Shown here piece after piece: positions 34,721 through 43,286 of a stretch of 64,000 nucleotides of DNA. Position 1 is the first letter of the stretch, and each line of letters starts with the position of its first letter. The translations under genes and the position numbers were made by a program. Source of the stretch: Pyrinomonadaceae bacterium. GTDB taxonomy: Bacteria > Acidobacteriota > Blastocatellia > Pyrinomonadales > Pyrinomonadaceae. The notes under the pieces were generated by a model. It did no database searches. It was given only the letters and a program-made list of their open reading frames with translations, and was not told the origin of the DNA. The DNA lies in the NCBI GenBank assembly GCA_030841085.1, contig JAVEDP010000004.1:176404-240403 (forward strand). Direction: 5' to 3'.

Positions 34721-35692
34721 TTAGCGGTGAGGTATATCGAAAATCGCGGCTTGGGGTTGAAAAGGCTTGGCTTTAGCTTTGGCCTCAGATAAATATCTAA
34801 TCGCATTTAGTTCGCCTCGCCTTGAGGCATGAAAGAAACGCCGTTCGCGGGAGTTCATTCGCATCTGTCTTAACAAATCAGCGGCTGCGCGAGTCCAACG
34901 AGGTTCGTACGACGACAGGTCTGCAGCGCGGAACGATCTAAACACCACGCCTGAATATGCGATTCCTTCAATGAGCCGTAGCAGATATTGTTCCTCAAGC
35001 CGTGAGGCTGCAATCAAATGAACCAGTCCCAGGGACTTGAATAGACCAACGCCTAAACCGACATCGCAAGCGCACGCGGCCAGGTCGTTGTCACCAGCTG
35101 AAAGTAAGGAGTCCCCCGCGCGATCAAGAAAAAATTCTCGTTGTCCATTAGCGTGCAGCTTATCGTAATGCATGGCGACCGCGCGTCGAACACATAAGCC
35201 CGCCCCGCAGGGCATAGTCTCAGGCAAATTTGGCAAGTTTGACCATGAGTCGCTGTCCAGGCTTCGTATGACAAGATTGCCCCAATATTTTCTGGTCCAT
35301 TCTGGCGGCGATGTTTCGAATTCAGGTCTTGTTTGACCACTCCATGAACCCAGCATCGGCCAGCGCTCTGCAATCTTCAGAGATTCTTCCAAAAAATCCG
35401 CGTCAAGCACATTATCGTCATCGACAAACACCAAAAGTTCACCACGTGCTTCTCGTATCCCGCGCAGGCGCGCGTGCGTCAATCCCAACTTCTCTTCCCT
35501 GATGTGTCGCGCATTTGGCTGCCATGAAAGATCGACGCGCTGTTCAAGTGGGTCATCACTCGCGTTGTCAATTAACAAGTATTCCCAATCTTGTTTGTCG
35601 AGCGTTTGGTTCTTCAGCGCTTCGATTACCTGTTTCAGATAATCTTCGCGCGGGTTGTGGGAACAGGTGATGGCCGAGATCTTAGGCTGCAT
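34721..35692 (-). CDS. Family 2 glycosyltransferase
   Basis: A 323-residue GT-A enzyme. ISAITCSHNPREDYL is the nucleotide-binding start, LLIDNASDDP the conserved Asp loop and LLVFVDDDNVLD the metal-binding DXD. The C-terminal half is typical of rhamnosyl- or related GT2 enzymes, without membrane helices. It starts 5 nt after the next gene upstream ends. Confidence 0.85.
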   Translation of the reverse strand: MQPKISAITCSHNPREDYLKQVIEALKNQTLDKQDWEYLLIDNASDDPLEQRVDLSWQPNARHIREEKLGLTHARLRGIREARGELLVFVDDDNVLDADFLEESLKIAERWPMLGSWSGQTRPEFETSPPEWTRKYWGNLVIRSLDSDSWSNLPNLPETMPCGAGLCVRRAVAMHYDKLHANGQREFFLDRAGDSLLSAGDNDLAACACDVGLGVGLFKSLGLVHLIAASRLEEQYLLRLIEGIAYSGVVFRSFRAADLSSYEPRWTRAAADLLRQMRMNSRERRFFHASRRGELNAIRYLSEAKAKAKPFQPQAAIFDIPHR

Positions 35693-35698
35693 TGAGAT

Positions 35699-36409
35699 TT
35701 AAGCGCTTGGCCAAGGAGGGTTGGGCTGTGCCGGGCTGGGATGTGGCTGGATTCCGTCTATGGTCCTAAATGAATACTCTCTATCAAAGAATATTGAAGT
35801 CGTCTGCGCGTAACCTCCTCCAGGACAAAACCCGGTAAAGTCGACCTGAATGAAATCAGCGTCTCTAAGAATTTTTGCGCTCTGCAAGCATTGGTCGGAA
35901 TTATCTAAGACAACAAAGCCTCCCTTTTTCAAATGCTGCCGAGCGATCGCGCTGCTGGGAGGGCGACCGTAATCTGTGCCATCAATCACAATGATGTCGA
36001 ATTGCTCGGGATAGGCATCTATAGTTGTCACATAAAACTCATTCTCCGGTTTGGACGCGATCAATTCACAATTCGGTGGCAATCGAGTTTTCAAATAGTT
36101 GTACCAAGTTGGATTGTTCTCGATGCTCACTACTCTCTTGGCTCGTATCGACCAAAAGAAGGTTGAGTGACCGGCGCCCCATTCAAAGATCTCTTTGTCC
36201 CTAAGATCCAGTTGTTGTAGAAAGTCAATGCACGGATAAGAAAACCATGGCAGAGGATTTCCCTGACGATCCACAGGCTTTTCATGTCTGAGCGAATTCA
36301 GCCACCCATATTGAAATAGAGATCCGTATAAGAACTGACAAATTAACCGAACCTTGGAGGGCACGAACGCCTCGGGAATAATCCTGGACAGCTTCTTAAG
36401 CGACGGCAT
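35699..36409 (-). CDS. Putative SAM-dependent methyltransferase
   Basis: A 236-residue protein. IFEWGAGHSTFFWS (motif I), VVSIENNPTWY (motif II with acidic Glu) and FDIIVIDGTDYGR (motif IV) fit class I methyltransferases. The family is less typical and no substrate can be named. Placed in the glycan locus 6 nt from a GT2 gene. Confidence 0.68.
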   Translation of the reverse strand: MPSLKKLSRIIPEAFVPSKVRLICQFLYGSLFQYGWLNSLRHEKPVDRQGNPLPWFSYPCIDFLQQLDLRDKEIFEWGAGHSTFFWSIRAKRVVSIENNPTWYNYLKTRLPPNCELIASKPENEFYVTTIDAYPEQFDIIVIDGTDYGRPPSSAIARQHLKKGGFVVLDNSDQCLQSAKILRDADFIQVDFTGFCPGGGYAQTTSIFFDREYSFRTIDGIQPHPSPAQPNPPWPSA

Positions 36410-36484
36410 TAGTTTTAAGCGATAGTAAAAGTAAGAGAGGTTGGTTTTTGGTAGACGAATGGAGCCTCTTCACGCTGTCCAACC

Positions 36485-37864
36485 TCACGCTGCGTAGCTA
36501 TCAAGGGGGCCATGCTTTCGATTTCTAAACTTAACAACTCGTTTTACAAACGAGACGGGTAGGAAACATCGCAAAAATACCCGCACTGGCAGAAGCGAAG
36601 CAGGACTCTTTACCCACTCACGCAGAATCATCCGGGCGGCTAAAGCTCTTTGGCGCTGATAAAGAAAAAGATGTTCACTCCAAGCCAGAGCTTCCAGCAT
36701 TCTGACCCGACGCTGCAAAGAAACTGGAACTCCCTCAAGCGGTACCGAGCTAACGATATTGGCGTCGAGCTCAGACGCCGCCCGTCCGAAACGATTCGCG
36801 ATGGCGCCCACATTGACTGTGGAAGCAATCTGACGTCGCGTTGCAAAGTTTTGAAGGGCGCGTTCGTAAACCTCTTTGATGCCCAGGCTTGTTATGCCAA
36901 CGTGCATCTCTTTTAATATGGTAGCGCGGGCGTTTTGGCCCAGACGCTTGCGGTAGTCGGGGTCGCGCGACAGTTCCAAAGTACGGTTTGCAAAGGCTTC
37001 CGCGTCGTCAAAAGGAAGTAGCAGCCCGTTCTTCCCGTCGCGAACAATTTCACGCGCTATTCCAACGGAGGTTGTGAGACAGCAGACTTCGGTGCTCATG
37101 GCTTCAAGTAAGGTCACAGGCCCACCCTCAACGCGCGCAGTCACCCAGTAGAAATCCAATGCTTGATATAATTCACTCAAACCTTTTAGCTCTTTAATAA
37201 ATGGAAGCCAGATGCAATTTACGCCCAAGGACTTCAATTCACCCGTAAGCTCTTGCCAGCCCGGCCCAACTATTAGGACAGCTAACTCTGAAATAGACGC
37301 ATGAAGACTAATAATCGCTTTGGTGAAAACATCAATGCCTTTACGATCGTAATCGTTGCTGCTGTTCTTGCCAAAAAACCCGACGACCGTTGCTGCATGT
37401 CCAAGTTTCAATTTTTGTCGAATAGCTTTTCGCTTTTCGGCTTTTCGCGGTCCGAAGAGATTGGCATCAACGCCGTAAGGAACGCAGAACACTCGGGAGA
37501 TGTCAGCACCGCGCGAACGCAAATCCTCGGTCCATTCGGGCGAACCCACGACAATGGCATCGCCATCTAGATTCTGCTTGAGCATCTCCCAATCGCTGAC
37601 GTGATGGTGGCTCGTAACAACAGGAACAAACTCCCTGAATCGAGGTAGCCATTCTCGGGTGGCGTATTGGCAAGTGAAGTGAACGAGATCGAAATTGCGC
37701 ATTAAATCTGGCCGTTCCGCAAACAGCTGATCGATCACGGGACCCGAAGCAATCGTCGCTTCGATCCAAGGGTTGAAGCGCGCAATGTTTTTCGCAATCG
37801 TTCCGGTGACCCAATGGACGGAATCAGGAACCAGCAAGACTCGCAGTTTTGTTTTTGGGACCAT
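36485..37864 (-). CDS. Family 4 glycosyltransferase
   Basis: A 459-residue GT-B enzyme. The N-terminal half contains VTSHHHVSDWEML; the C-terminal half has VVGFFGKNSSNDYDRKG and VEGGPVTLLEAMSTEVCCL (a Glu-rich EX7E equivalent). About 110 residues follow the GT domain and are Arg/Leu-rich, of unknown role. It starts 5 nt after the wzt stop, so it may act on a substrate of that exporter. Confidence 0.8.
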   Translation of the reverse strand: MVPKTKLRVLLVPDSVHWVTGTIAKNIARFNPWIEATIASGPVIDQLFAERPDLMRNFDLVHFTCQYATREWLPRFREFVPVVTSHHHVSDWEMLKQNLDGDAIVVGSPEWTEDLRSRGADISRVFCVPYGVDANLFGPRKAEKRKAIRQKLKLGHAATVVGFFGKNSSNDYDRKGIDVFTKAIISLHASISELAVLIVGPGWQELTGELKSLGVNCIWLPFIKELKGLSELYQALDFYWVTARVEGGPVTLLEAMSTEVCCLTTSVGIAREIVRDGKNGLLLPFDDAEAFANRTLELSRDPDYRKRLGQNARATILKEMHVGITSLGIKEVYERALQNFATRRQIASTVNVGAIANRFGRAASELDANIVSSVPLEGVPVSLQRRVRMLEALAWSEHLFLYQRQRALAARMILREWVKSPASLLPVRVFLRCFLPVSFVKRVVKFRNRKHGPLDSYAA

Positions 37865-37869
37865 CCCGT

Positions 37870-38964
37870 TTAAGCGAAGGCCGGGGTTTCAGACCACGCC
37901 CAATTTGCCGGCACGCGGACGCCGCCGGTATCGCGAATAATAGAAGAAGGAGTTGTAGGACCAGGAAGCACCTCGAGCTGCGCGCAACCCGCAACGTAAT
38001 CAAGACTGCCATGATCACCCGCACGCGCGCCCACATCCAAGGCATACCGGCCAGGCTGCAACTGGAGTAGAGAAACGTCTGCGCGGACAGAGCCCACGTG
38101 ACCTTTCGGCAACGCTCGCTGTGCTTCAACCAGATCCGAGTCGATGGTCATGACTCTAACGCCTTCAAAAGTGGAAAAGCCAAAACCAAATGCGACGTTT
38201 GGAACATCAACCATCGTTTCGAAGTTTATTCTCACGGCGAGGGGCTCCCCGTGATGAATCGGACGGCCCGAATTGAATTCAATGTTCAGTAGACGCAAGC
38301 GCTCACCATTACCCAGAGAACGCTGAACATTGGATAGGTCAACTGAAGAGCCTGAACCAAGTAGCGTGGTACGAAGATACTGGTCAACGACGTCCGACGC
38401 TCGACCCTCAATCACCATCTTCCCTTCGTCAAGCCATATCACTTCCGTGCAGAGACTTCGAATCGCGCCCATGTTATGGCTAACAAACAAAACGGTGCGA
38501 CCGCCGTGGGCCACTTCGCCGATCTTGCCAAGACACTTCTTTTGAAATGCGGCGTCACCGACAGCGAGCACTTCGTCGATTACCAAAATCTCAGGCTCGA
38601 GATGCGCGGCAACGGCGAAGGCGAGGCGGACGTACATGCCGCTGGAATATCTTTTTACTGGTGTGTCGATGAACTTTTCGACTTCAGCGAAGGCGACGAT
38701 CTCGTCAAACTTTTTCGCGACCTCAGCTTTGCGCATGCCCAGAATGGCGGCGTTCAAATAAATGTTTTCGCGGCCGGTGAGTTCCGGATGAAAGCCGGTG
38801 CCGACTTCAAGCAGCGAGCCGACGCGGCCATGAATCTTTGCGTGGCCTTTGGTTGGTTTGGTAATGCGCGAGAGAATTTTTAATAGCGTGCTCTTCCCTG
38901 CTCCGTTGCGGCCGATGATGCCAACTACTTCGCCGCGCTTCACGTCGAAGGAGACATCGTTCAA
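37870..38964 (-). CDS. wzt: Wzt-type ABC exporter ATPase, main part (frame-shifted from its N-terminus)
   Basis: A 364-residue reading frame. Walker A GRNGAGKST is near residues 18-26, the ABC signature YSSGMYVRLAF and Walker B EILVIDEVLAVGD follow. From about residue 230 a beta-rich Wzt-C-like domain probably binds the glycan. The family's first strand (SDIAISCEHLSKRYRIG) is missing here and lies in another frame at 38961-39227. A TTG at 38964 overlaps the upstream TGA (TTGA), so re-initiation is possible. If a unit is gained in the AAATCCG array at 38981-39001, the two frames fuse into one protein of about 450 residues. Confidence 0.85.
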   Translation of the reverse strand: MNDVSFDVKRGEVVGIIGRNGAGKSTLLKILSRITKPTKGHAKIHGRVGSLLEVGTGFHPELTGRENIYLNAAILGMRKAEVAKKFDEIVAFAEVEKFIDTPVKRYSSGMYVRLAFAVAAHLEPEILVIDEVLAVGDAAFQKKCLGKIGEVAHGGRTVLFVSHNMGAIRSLCTEVIWLDEGKMVIEGRASDVVDQYLRTTLLGSGSSVDLSNVQRSLGNGERLRLLNIEFNSGRPIHHGEPLAVRINFETMVDVPNVAFGFGFSTFEGVRVMTIDSDLVEAQRALPKGHVGSVRADVSLLQLQPGRYALDVGARAGDHGSLDYVAGCAQLEVLPGPTTPSSIIRDTGGVRVPANWAWSETPAFA

Positions 38965-39227
38965 AGCCCAGAAAGAATTTCGGATTTCGGATTTCGGATT
39001 TCAGAATCGAGTGATGAGTCACCGGAGCCGAGTGCTGAGTGCTGAGTGCTGAGTGCTGAGTTCGAACCATTTGAATTTGCGGAACCATTGCGCAGGGCCG
39101 AACGCACTTTACGGAATGGCGACGCAAAGCCGTCAGTGATGACGTCGCGCAAGGCCTTGTACGATTCGCGCTCACCGATGCGATACCGCTTGCTTAGGTG
39201 CTCGCAGCTAATGGCTATATCTGACAT
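38961..39227 (-). CDS. wzt: Wzt N-terminal fragment ending in repeat-encoded sequence
   Basis: An 88-residue frame: MSDIAISCEHLSKRYRIG, then ESYKALRDVITDGFASPFRK, the normal N-terminus of a Wzt ATPase before the FWALNDVSF strand. From about residue 50 it is encoded by CTCAGCA (39031-39058) and AAATCCG (38981-39001) arrays and stops at TGA 38961. The normal continuation FWALNDVSF is in the next frame, starting immediately after the array. Confidence 0.85.
   Translation of the reverse strand: MSDIAISCEHLSKRYRIGERESYKALRDVITDGFASPFRKVRSALRNGSANSNGSNSALSTQHSALGSGDSSLDSEIRNPKSEILSGL
38981..39001. repeat. CGGATTT (AAATCCG) 7-nt array at the wzt frame break (3 copies)
   Basis: Three exact units, with a partial unit beside them. 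Read on the minus strand, 3 units leave the upstream frame and the ABC-ATPase frame out of register; 1, 4 or 7 units would join them. The joining frame has a TGA just before the array, so a change in the CTCAGCA array could not do the same. Confidence 0.95.
39031..39060. repeat. AGTGCTG 7-nt array inside wzt (4 copies)
   Basis: Four exact units plus AG. Coding strand reads CTCAGCA, stop-free. Confidence 0.95.
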
Positions 39228-39377
39228 GAAAAAAGTGCTGAGTACAGAGTGCTGAGTGCTGAGTGCTGAGTATTGGAAGATAACGCGCCGGGTCTAAGCT
39301 CTGATTCGCAAGCGCTGAATTTGCTTGAGTGAGTCCTCGGAACTCAGTACTCAGTACTCAGCACTCAGCACTTCTAA
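39228..39377. repeat. Inverted AGTGCTG/ACTCAGT arrays between wzm and wzt, without an ORF
   Basis: The left array (39236-39272) carries AGTGCTGAGTACAGAGTGCT and further units. The right array (39339-39372) carries AACTCAGTACTCAGTACTCA and further units. They are complementary, separated by about 65 nt, and close to the TAG stop of wzm at 39378. This is the same layout as the three S23 cassettes but without a gene inside. Confidence 0.85.
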
Positions 39378-40217
39378 CTAAACCACATCCGCGAACTGTT
39401 GCTCCATGCGGCGGAAGTAATAAAGCCCGCCAATCAAAATCAGAATCACGACGGTAACCGAAACCCAAAGCATTGAGGCGGGTGCTTCCTGTTTTCCCAG
39501 CAGCGCCCAGCGAAAGCCTTCGACTACGCCGGCCATCGGGTTCAAGCCATACAGCGCGCGCCACTTTGCCGGAACGATTGAACTCGGGTATGCCACTGGC
39601 GTCGCAAACAGCCAGAACTGAATCAGGAAGTTGATGGTGTAACGCACGTCGCGATACTTAACGTTCAGCGCCGACAACCAAAGCCCAACACCGAGCGCGG
39701 TCATCACTGCCAGCAAAATAAAACCGGGCAGCGTAACGATGGCCCAGGTGGGAACGATGCCGTAGTAAAACATCATCACCAGCAGAATCGCGAAAGCGAC
39801 GACGAAATCAACCAGGCCGCCCAACACCGCAGCGATGGGAACCACCAGACGCGGAAAATAAACTTTCGTTATCAGCCGCTCGTTTGCGACCAGGCTGTTG
39901 CTCGATTCCGTCAGCGCGTGCGCAAACAATTGCCAGGGCAGCAGCGCGCAAAACGTGAAAATTGGATACGGAATTCCGTCGGAAGGAATTTTTGCAAGCC
40001 GGCCAAAAAACAAACTGAACACCAGCATCATGAACAGCGGCTGGATGATGGCCCAGGCGGCGCCTAGCGCGGTCTGCTTGTAACGAACTTTTACATCGCG
40101 CCAGGTCAGAAAGTAGAGCAGCTCACGATAGTCCCACAGTTCACGAAAACCGATGTCCGCCCAACCCTCGGGCGGATCGATGTTGAAAGTTGGCAGAGTT
40201 TCAGGATGAGTCGACAT
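39378..40217 (-). CDS. wzm: Wzm-type ABC exporter permease
   Basis: A 279-residue ABC-2 membrane protein with six hydrophobic helices. The cytoplasmic N-terminus has the typical LWDYRELLYFLTWRDVKVRYKQT motif, followed by AAWAIIQPLFMMLVFSLFFG and ELLPWQLF-type CALLPWQLFA. It forms a dimer that with Wzt moves undecaprenyl-linked glycans across the inner membrane. The gap to Wzc carries an S23 cassette, and the gap to wzt an array hairpin. Confidence 0.9.
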   Translation of the reverse strand: MSTHPETLPTFNIDPPEGWADIGFRELWDYRELLYFLTWRDVKVRYKQTALGAAWAIIQPLFMMLVFSLFFGRLAKIPSDGIPYPIFTFCALLPWQLFAHALTESSNSLVANERLITKVYFPRLVVPIAAVLGGLVDFVVAFAILLVMMFYYGIVPTWAIVTLPGFILLAVMTALGVGLWLSALNVKYRDVRYTINFLIQFWLFATPVAYPSSIVPAKWRALYGLNPMAGVVEGFRWALLGKQEAPASMLWVSVTVVILILIGGLYYFRRMEQQFADVV

Positions 40218-40219
40218 AG

Positions 40220-40256
40220 AAGTCAGAGGTCAGAGGTCAGAGGTCAGAAGTCAGAA
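40220..40256. repeat. AGGTCAG 7-nt array, left arm of cassette B
   Basis: Five units of AGGTCAG/AAGTCAG starting 2 nt from the wzm start codon. Complementary to 40745-40778. Confidence 0.9.
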
Positions 40257-40279
40257 ACCAAACCCACCGAGGTCCCCGG

Positions 40280-40696
40280 TCAGAAACCGCGACCTTGATG
40301 CGTTATAAGAAATCCCGTCGGATTGCCAATCATGCTGCCAAGCATCTTGCCGATTTCACGGCATTCGGCAACCAATTCCGCATGTTCCAGCTTTTCGATG
40401 TAGCCACAGTCCATCGCGAAGTCAATCGATGAATCCGTTTCGCTGTTTTCCCCATCACAGTCTGTGAGTTTGCTTATGAAGTGTGCCTCATAACGACGCT
40501 TCGCCCATGCTTCACGCAGGTTCAGACAGACGGAACGGGACGAGCGCCGAATTTGGCCGGTCAGTGCAAATCTCTCTTCGACTGGAAAGGTCTTGCTCAA
40601 GCGGAAAATTCGCATCGCAAGTTGATAGGCTTTCTTGTAAACAATTAAGTCTTTTGCCGAATCGATTTTCATTGCCTTCATACTCCCTAGCGGCAA
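40280..40696 (-). CDS. S23-like four-helix-bundle protein, copy B
   Basis: A 138-residue protein; the ATG at residue 6 (40681) may be the true start. The family core is GQIRRSSRSVCLNLREAW, followed by FISKLTDCDGENSETDSSIDF and a C-terminal helix ending GKMLGSMIGN. Only moderately similar to copy A (shared QIRRxxxSVxxN), so the copies are not recent duplicates. It lies alone between inverted AGGTCAG arrays, separating wzm from the Wzc gene. Function is unknown. Confidence 0.87.
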   Translation of the reverse strand: MPLGSMKAMKIDSAKDLIVYKKAYQLAMRIFRLSKTFPVEERFALTGQIRRSSRSVCLNLREAWAKRRYEAHFISKLTDCDGENSETDSSIDFAMDCGYIEKLEHAELVAECREIGKMLGSMIGNPTGFLITHQGRGF

Positions 40697-40744
40697 TGTT
40701 GGGGGTGATCCGATTTAGTGAGTATATGTTCGCCATCTCTTGAG

Positions 40745-40778
40745 CTGACCTCTGACCTCTGTTCTCTGACCTCTGATT
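40745..40778. repeat. CTGACCT 7-nt array, right arm of cassette B
   Basis: Four to five units with one TTCTCTG variant. It ends directly next to the TAG stop (40780-40782) of the Wzc-like gene. Confidence 0.9.
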
Positions 40779-40779
40779 C

Positions 40780-43236
40780 CTAGCGCAGATCCAGCGTGCT
40801 TGACGCGGCAACAGGTGGCGGCGGCTGCATCTCAGGTTCAAGATCGCTCTGGTAGTGATTCGAAGCGTAATAGCGCTGGTAATAGTAATAGTCGTTCGAT
40901 TGAATATTGACGTTGTTGAGAACGACGCCGAAAACCTTGGCGCCGACGTCGTGCAGCAATTGACGCGCGCGCTTGACGACGTTTCGTGAACTCTTACCGC
41001 CATGGACCACCAGCAACACGCCATCGACCAGCGACGAAATAAGAACGCCGTCGGTGAACGAGTTAATCGGCGGCGAATCCACGACAACGTGCGTGAATTC
41101 CGCTTGCAGCAAAGTCATCAGCCGCCGCATTTGTTCCGAGCCCAGCAACTCAGCCGGGTTCGGCGGGATTGGGCCGGAAGTCAAAACGTGCAAGCCGGTC
41201 ACTTCATCTTTGGAAATCATTGCCAGCGTGTCTTCGCGTGACACCTCGCTGGACAATATTGAGCTGAGGCCGGGCCGGTCCGAGAATCCAAATATCGAGC
41301 GCATTCGCGGCCGCCGCATGTCAGCGTCAATCAGCACGACGCTGGCGCCGGTTTGAGTCAAACTAACCGCAGTGTTAACCGCGGTAGTTGTTTTGCCTTC
41401 TCCAGGCAGGCTCGAGGTCACCAGCAGCGAGCGCGGCGCGCGTCCGGCTGTCGAGAGGAGCAGCGAAGTTCGCAAATGCCGGTACGACTCAGCCAACGGC
41501 GAGCGGCTGTCCACATTCATTAGTAACTCTTGATTGGCAGAGTGGCCGTTGCGCTTCTGCAGCGCGCCCGGTCCCGCCGTCAACAGGTGCCGCTTCATGC
41601 CGTTCGCGGAAGGAATAACCGCCAGCGCCGGCAGATGCAGCAAACGTTCGACTTCATCGGTTGAGTGCAAGGTATCGTCGAGATATTCGAGGAAGAGCGC
41701 CAGGCCGATTCCCAATCCCAGCGATAGAAACATTGCCAGCATGACGCTGCGCGAGCGGTTTGGACCAATTGGTCCACCGGGCGTAACCGCGTAATCAACA
41801 ACCGAGATGTTGTTTGGCTTGCTGGCCATGATTACATCATTTTCTTTCGAGCGTTGTAACAGGCTGTCAAGCAAAGTTTTGTTGGTATCGATCTCCTGTT
41901 GAATGATCCGATAGTTGATGGCCGCTTCGTTTTGCGTCACCGTCTCGCTGCGCGATTGCTGAAACGCAGCACGCAACGCCTGTTCGCGACCAAGCGTTTG
42001 GCGATACTGAGTTTCAAGGTTGGTAAGCAGCGTGTTGGTCTTGCGGCTGCGGGAATCTTTTACCTGCCGCTCGAGCTCGGCGATTTGTTGATCGACCTCT
42101 TTGACTTCAGGCGCCTCCTCGGTAGCGTCAACCATCAACAGGGCGCGCTTTTGTCGCAGGTCGGCAAGTTTTCCTTCGCCTTCGCCGGCTTGTTTGTTAT
42201 CGCCCTCGGCTAGGGCGCTGGCAGCGCCGGGCGCTTTTGCCGCATTGAAAGCAGCCTCGGCAGTTTTCCGATCGTTTTCGGCTTCCAGCAATTGTTTATT
42301 GAGGCCGGCCAGTCGCTCGACAACTGTGTTTTGATTGGCATCGAGCGAAATTATTTGGTTGTTCTTGGCATAGTTCACCAAACGCTCTTCGTCGCTGCGA
42401 ATTGCCTGTTGCAACTCAGCGATCCTCTGTTGCAGGACGTCGCCGGTGCTGGCATTTGATTCGGTCTTTTTTTCCAGGTTGTTGAAGACGTACGTCTCGG
42501 CGATGGCGTTGCAAACTTTCGAAGCAACTTCGGGATCGGTGTGGGTGTAACTGATATCAATCAGGCGCGTCTCTTTGAATGTGCCGCGCGATTCCTTGAC
42601 CGGGTCGACTCGCAAGCCGCCGAGAATTGCGCCGACGTAAGGCGCCAGGCGTTTCGCTTCAACCAGATCTTCCTGGGAACTGGCCGTCGGCACCGGCGCG
42701 CGCAGTTGCAATTCGTCTTTTGGTTTCGCGTTTGGCGCGGCAGGAACATCACTGCGAAAGCCGGCCATCATCTTGATGGTCTGCCAGGTGGTCCGCTTTT
42801 GTGACCCTTTAAAGAAATCCGGATTGTGCTCCAGATCGAGAGTCCTGACCACACGTCGCGCGAGGGCCTGGCTGCCAAGAATCTGAAGCTGCGTGTTGAA
42901 GTAAACCGGATCGTTTATCGAACCCATGTAGTAAGGAGTTTTTCCTATCAGCGCTCCATTGTTTTCCAGGTCAACCTGCACGCGCGCGTTTGCCGAATAG
43001 ATGTCGGGCTTTTGCGCGGCGTTAATTACGGCCAACGTGGTGATCAGAATGACAATGCTGATGACCAGCCACAGACGCTTGCGCACCGCGCGCCAGTAAT
43101 CAAGCAGGTGGACTTCTGATTCCGCGTTGGGGTCAACACCGTAGTTGTAAGAATGCGGAATGCCATTCGAGTCGCTCGGCCGGCCAACCGCGTTGTCCGC
43201 CGGATCTTTTCGCATTAACTCATTGGATGGATTCAT
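40780..43236 (-). CDS. Wzc-like polysaccharide co-polymerase with tyrosine-kinase domain
   Basis: An 818-residue protein: N-terminal Wzz domain with a helix near residues 55-75, a long coiled-coil periplasmic part, a second helix near 510-530, and a cytoplasmic BY-kinase domain. Walker A (LPGEGKTTT) is near 610, Walker A-prime (VVLIDADMRRPRM) near 632, Walker B (VVVDSPP) near 720. A tyrosine cluster, YYYYQRYYASNHY, lies near 776-790 and is the expected autophosphorylation tail. With the Wza-like channel it controls chain length and export. A -GAAGGTG- sequence precedes the start by 5 nt. Confidence 0.92.
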   Translation of the reverse strand: MNPSNELMRKDPADNAVGRPSDSNGIPHSYNYGVDPNAESEVHLLDYWRAVRKRLWLVISIVILITTLAVINAAQKPDIYSANARVQVDLENNGALIGKTPYYMGSINDPVYFNTQLQILGSQALARRVVRTLDLEHNPDFFKGSQKRTTWQTIKMMAGFRSDVPAAPNAKPKDELQLRAPVPTASSQEDLVEAKRLAPYVGAILGGLRVDPVKESRGTFKETRLIDISYTHTDPEVASKVCNAIAETYVFNNLEKKTESNASTGDVLQQRIAELQQAIRSDEERLVNYAKNNQIISLDANQNTVVERLAGLNKQLLEAENDRKTAEAAFNAAKAPGAASALAEGDNKQAGEGEGKLADLRQKRALLMVDATEEAPEVKEVDQQIAELERQVKDSRSRKTNTLLTNLETQYRQTLGREQALRAAFQQSRSETVTQNEAAINYRIIQQEIDTNKTLLDSLLQRSKENDVIMASKPNNISVVDYAVTPGGPIGPNRSRSVMLAMFLSLGLGIGLALFLEYLDDTLHSTDEVERLLHLPALAVIPSANGMKRHLLTAGPGALQKRNGHSANQELLMNVDSRSPLAESYRHLRTSLLLSTAGRAPRSLLVTSSLPGEGKTTTAVNTAVSLTQTGASVVLIDADMRRPRMRSIFGFSDRPGLSSILSSEVSREDTLAMISKDEVTGLHVLTSGPIPPNPAELLGSEQMRRLMTLLQAEFTHVVVDSPPINSFTDGVLISSLVDGVLLVVHGGKSSRNVVKRARQLLHDVGAKVFGVVLNNVNIQSNDYYYYQRYYASNHYQSDLEPEMQPPPPVAASSTLDLR

Positions 43237-43249
43237 AGTTCACCTTCTA

Positions 43250-43284
43250 AAATTTCGGATTTCGAAATTCGGATTTCGAATTTT
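43250..43284. repeat. TTTCGGA/TTTCGAA 7-nt array, left arm of cassette C
   Basis: Five degenerate units of ATTTCGGATTTCGAAATTCGG type, next to the start of the Wzc-like gene. Complementary to 43651-43692 and 43737-43766. Confidence 0.85.
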
Positions 43285-43286
43285 CT

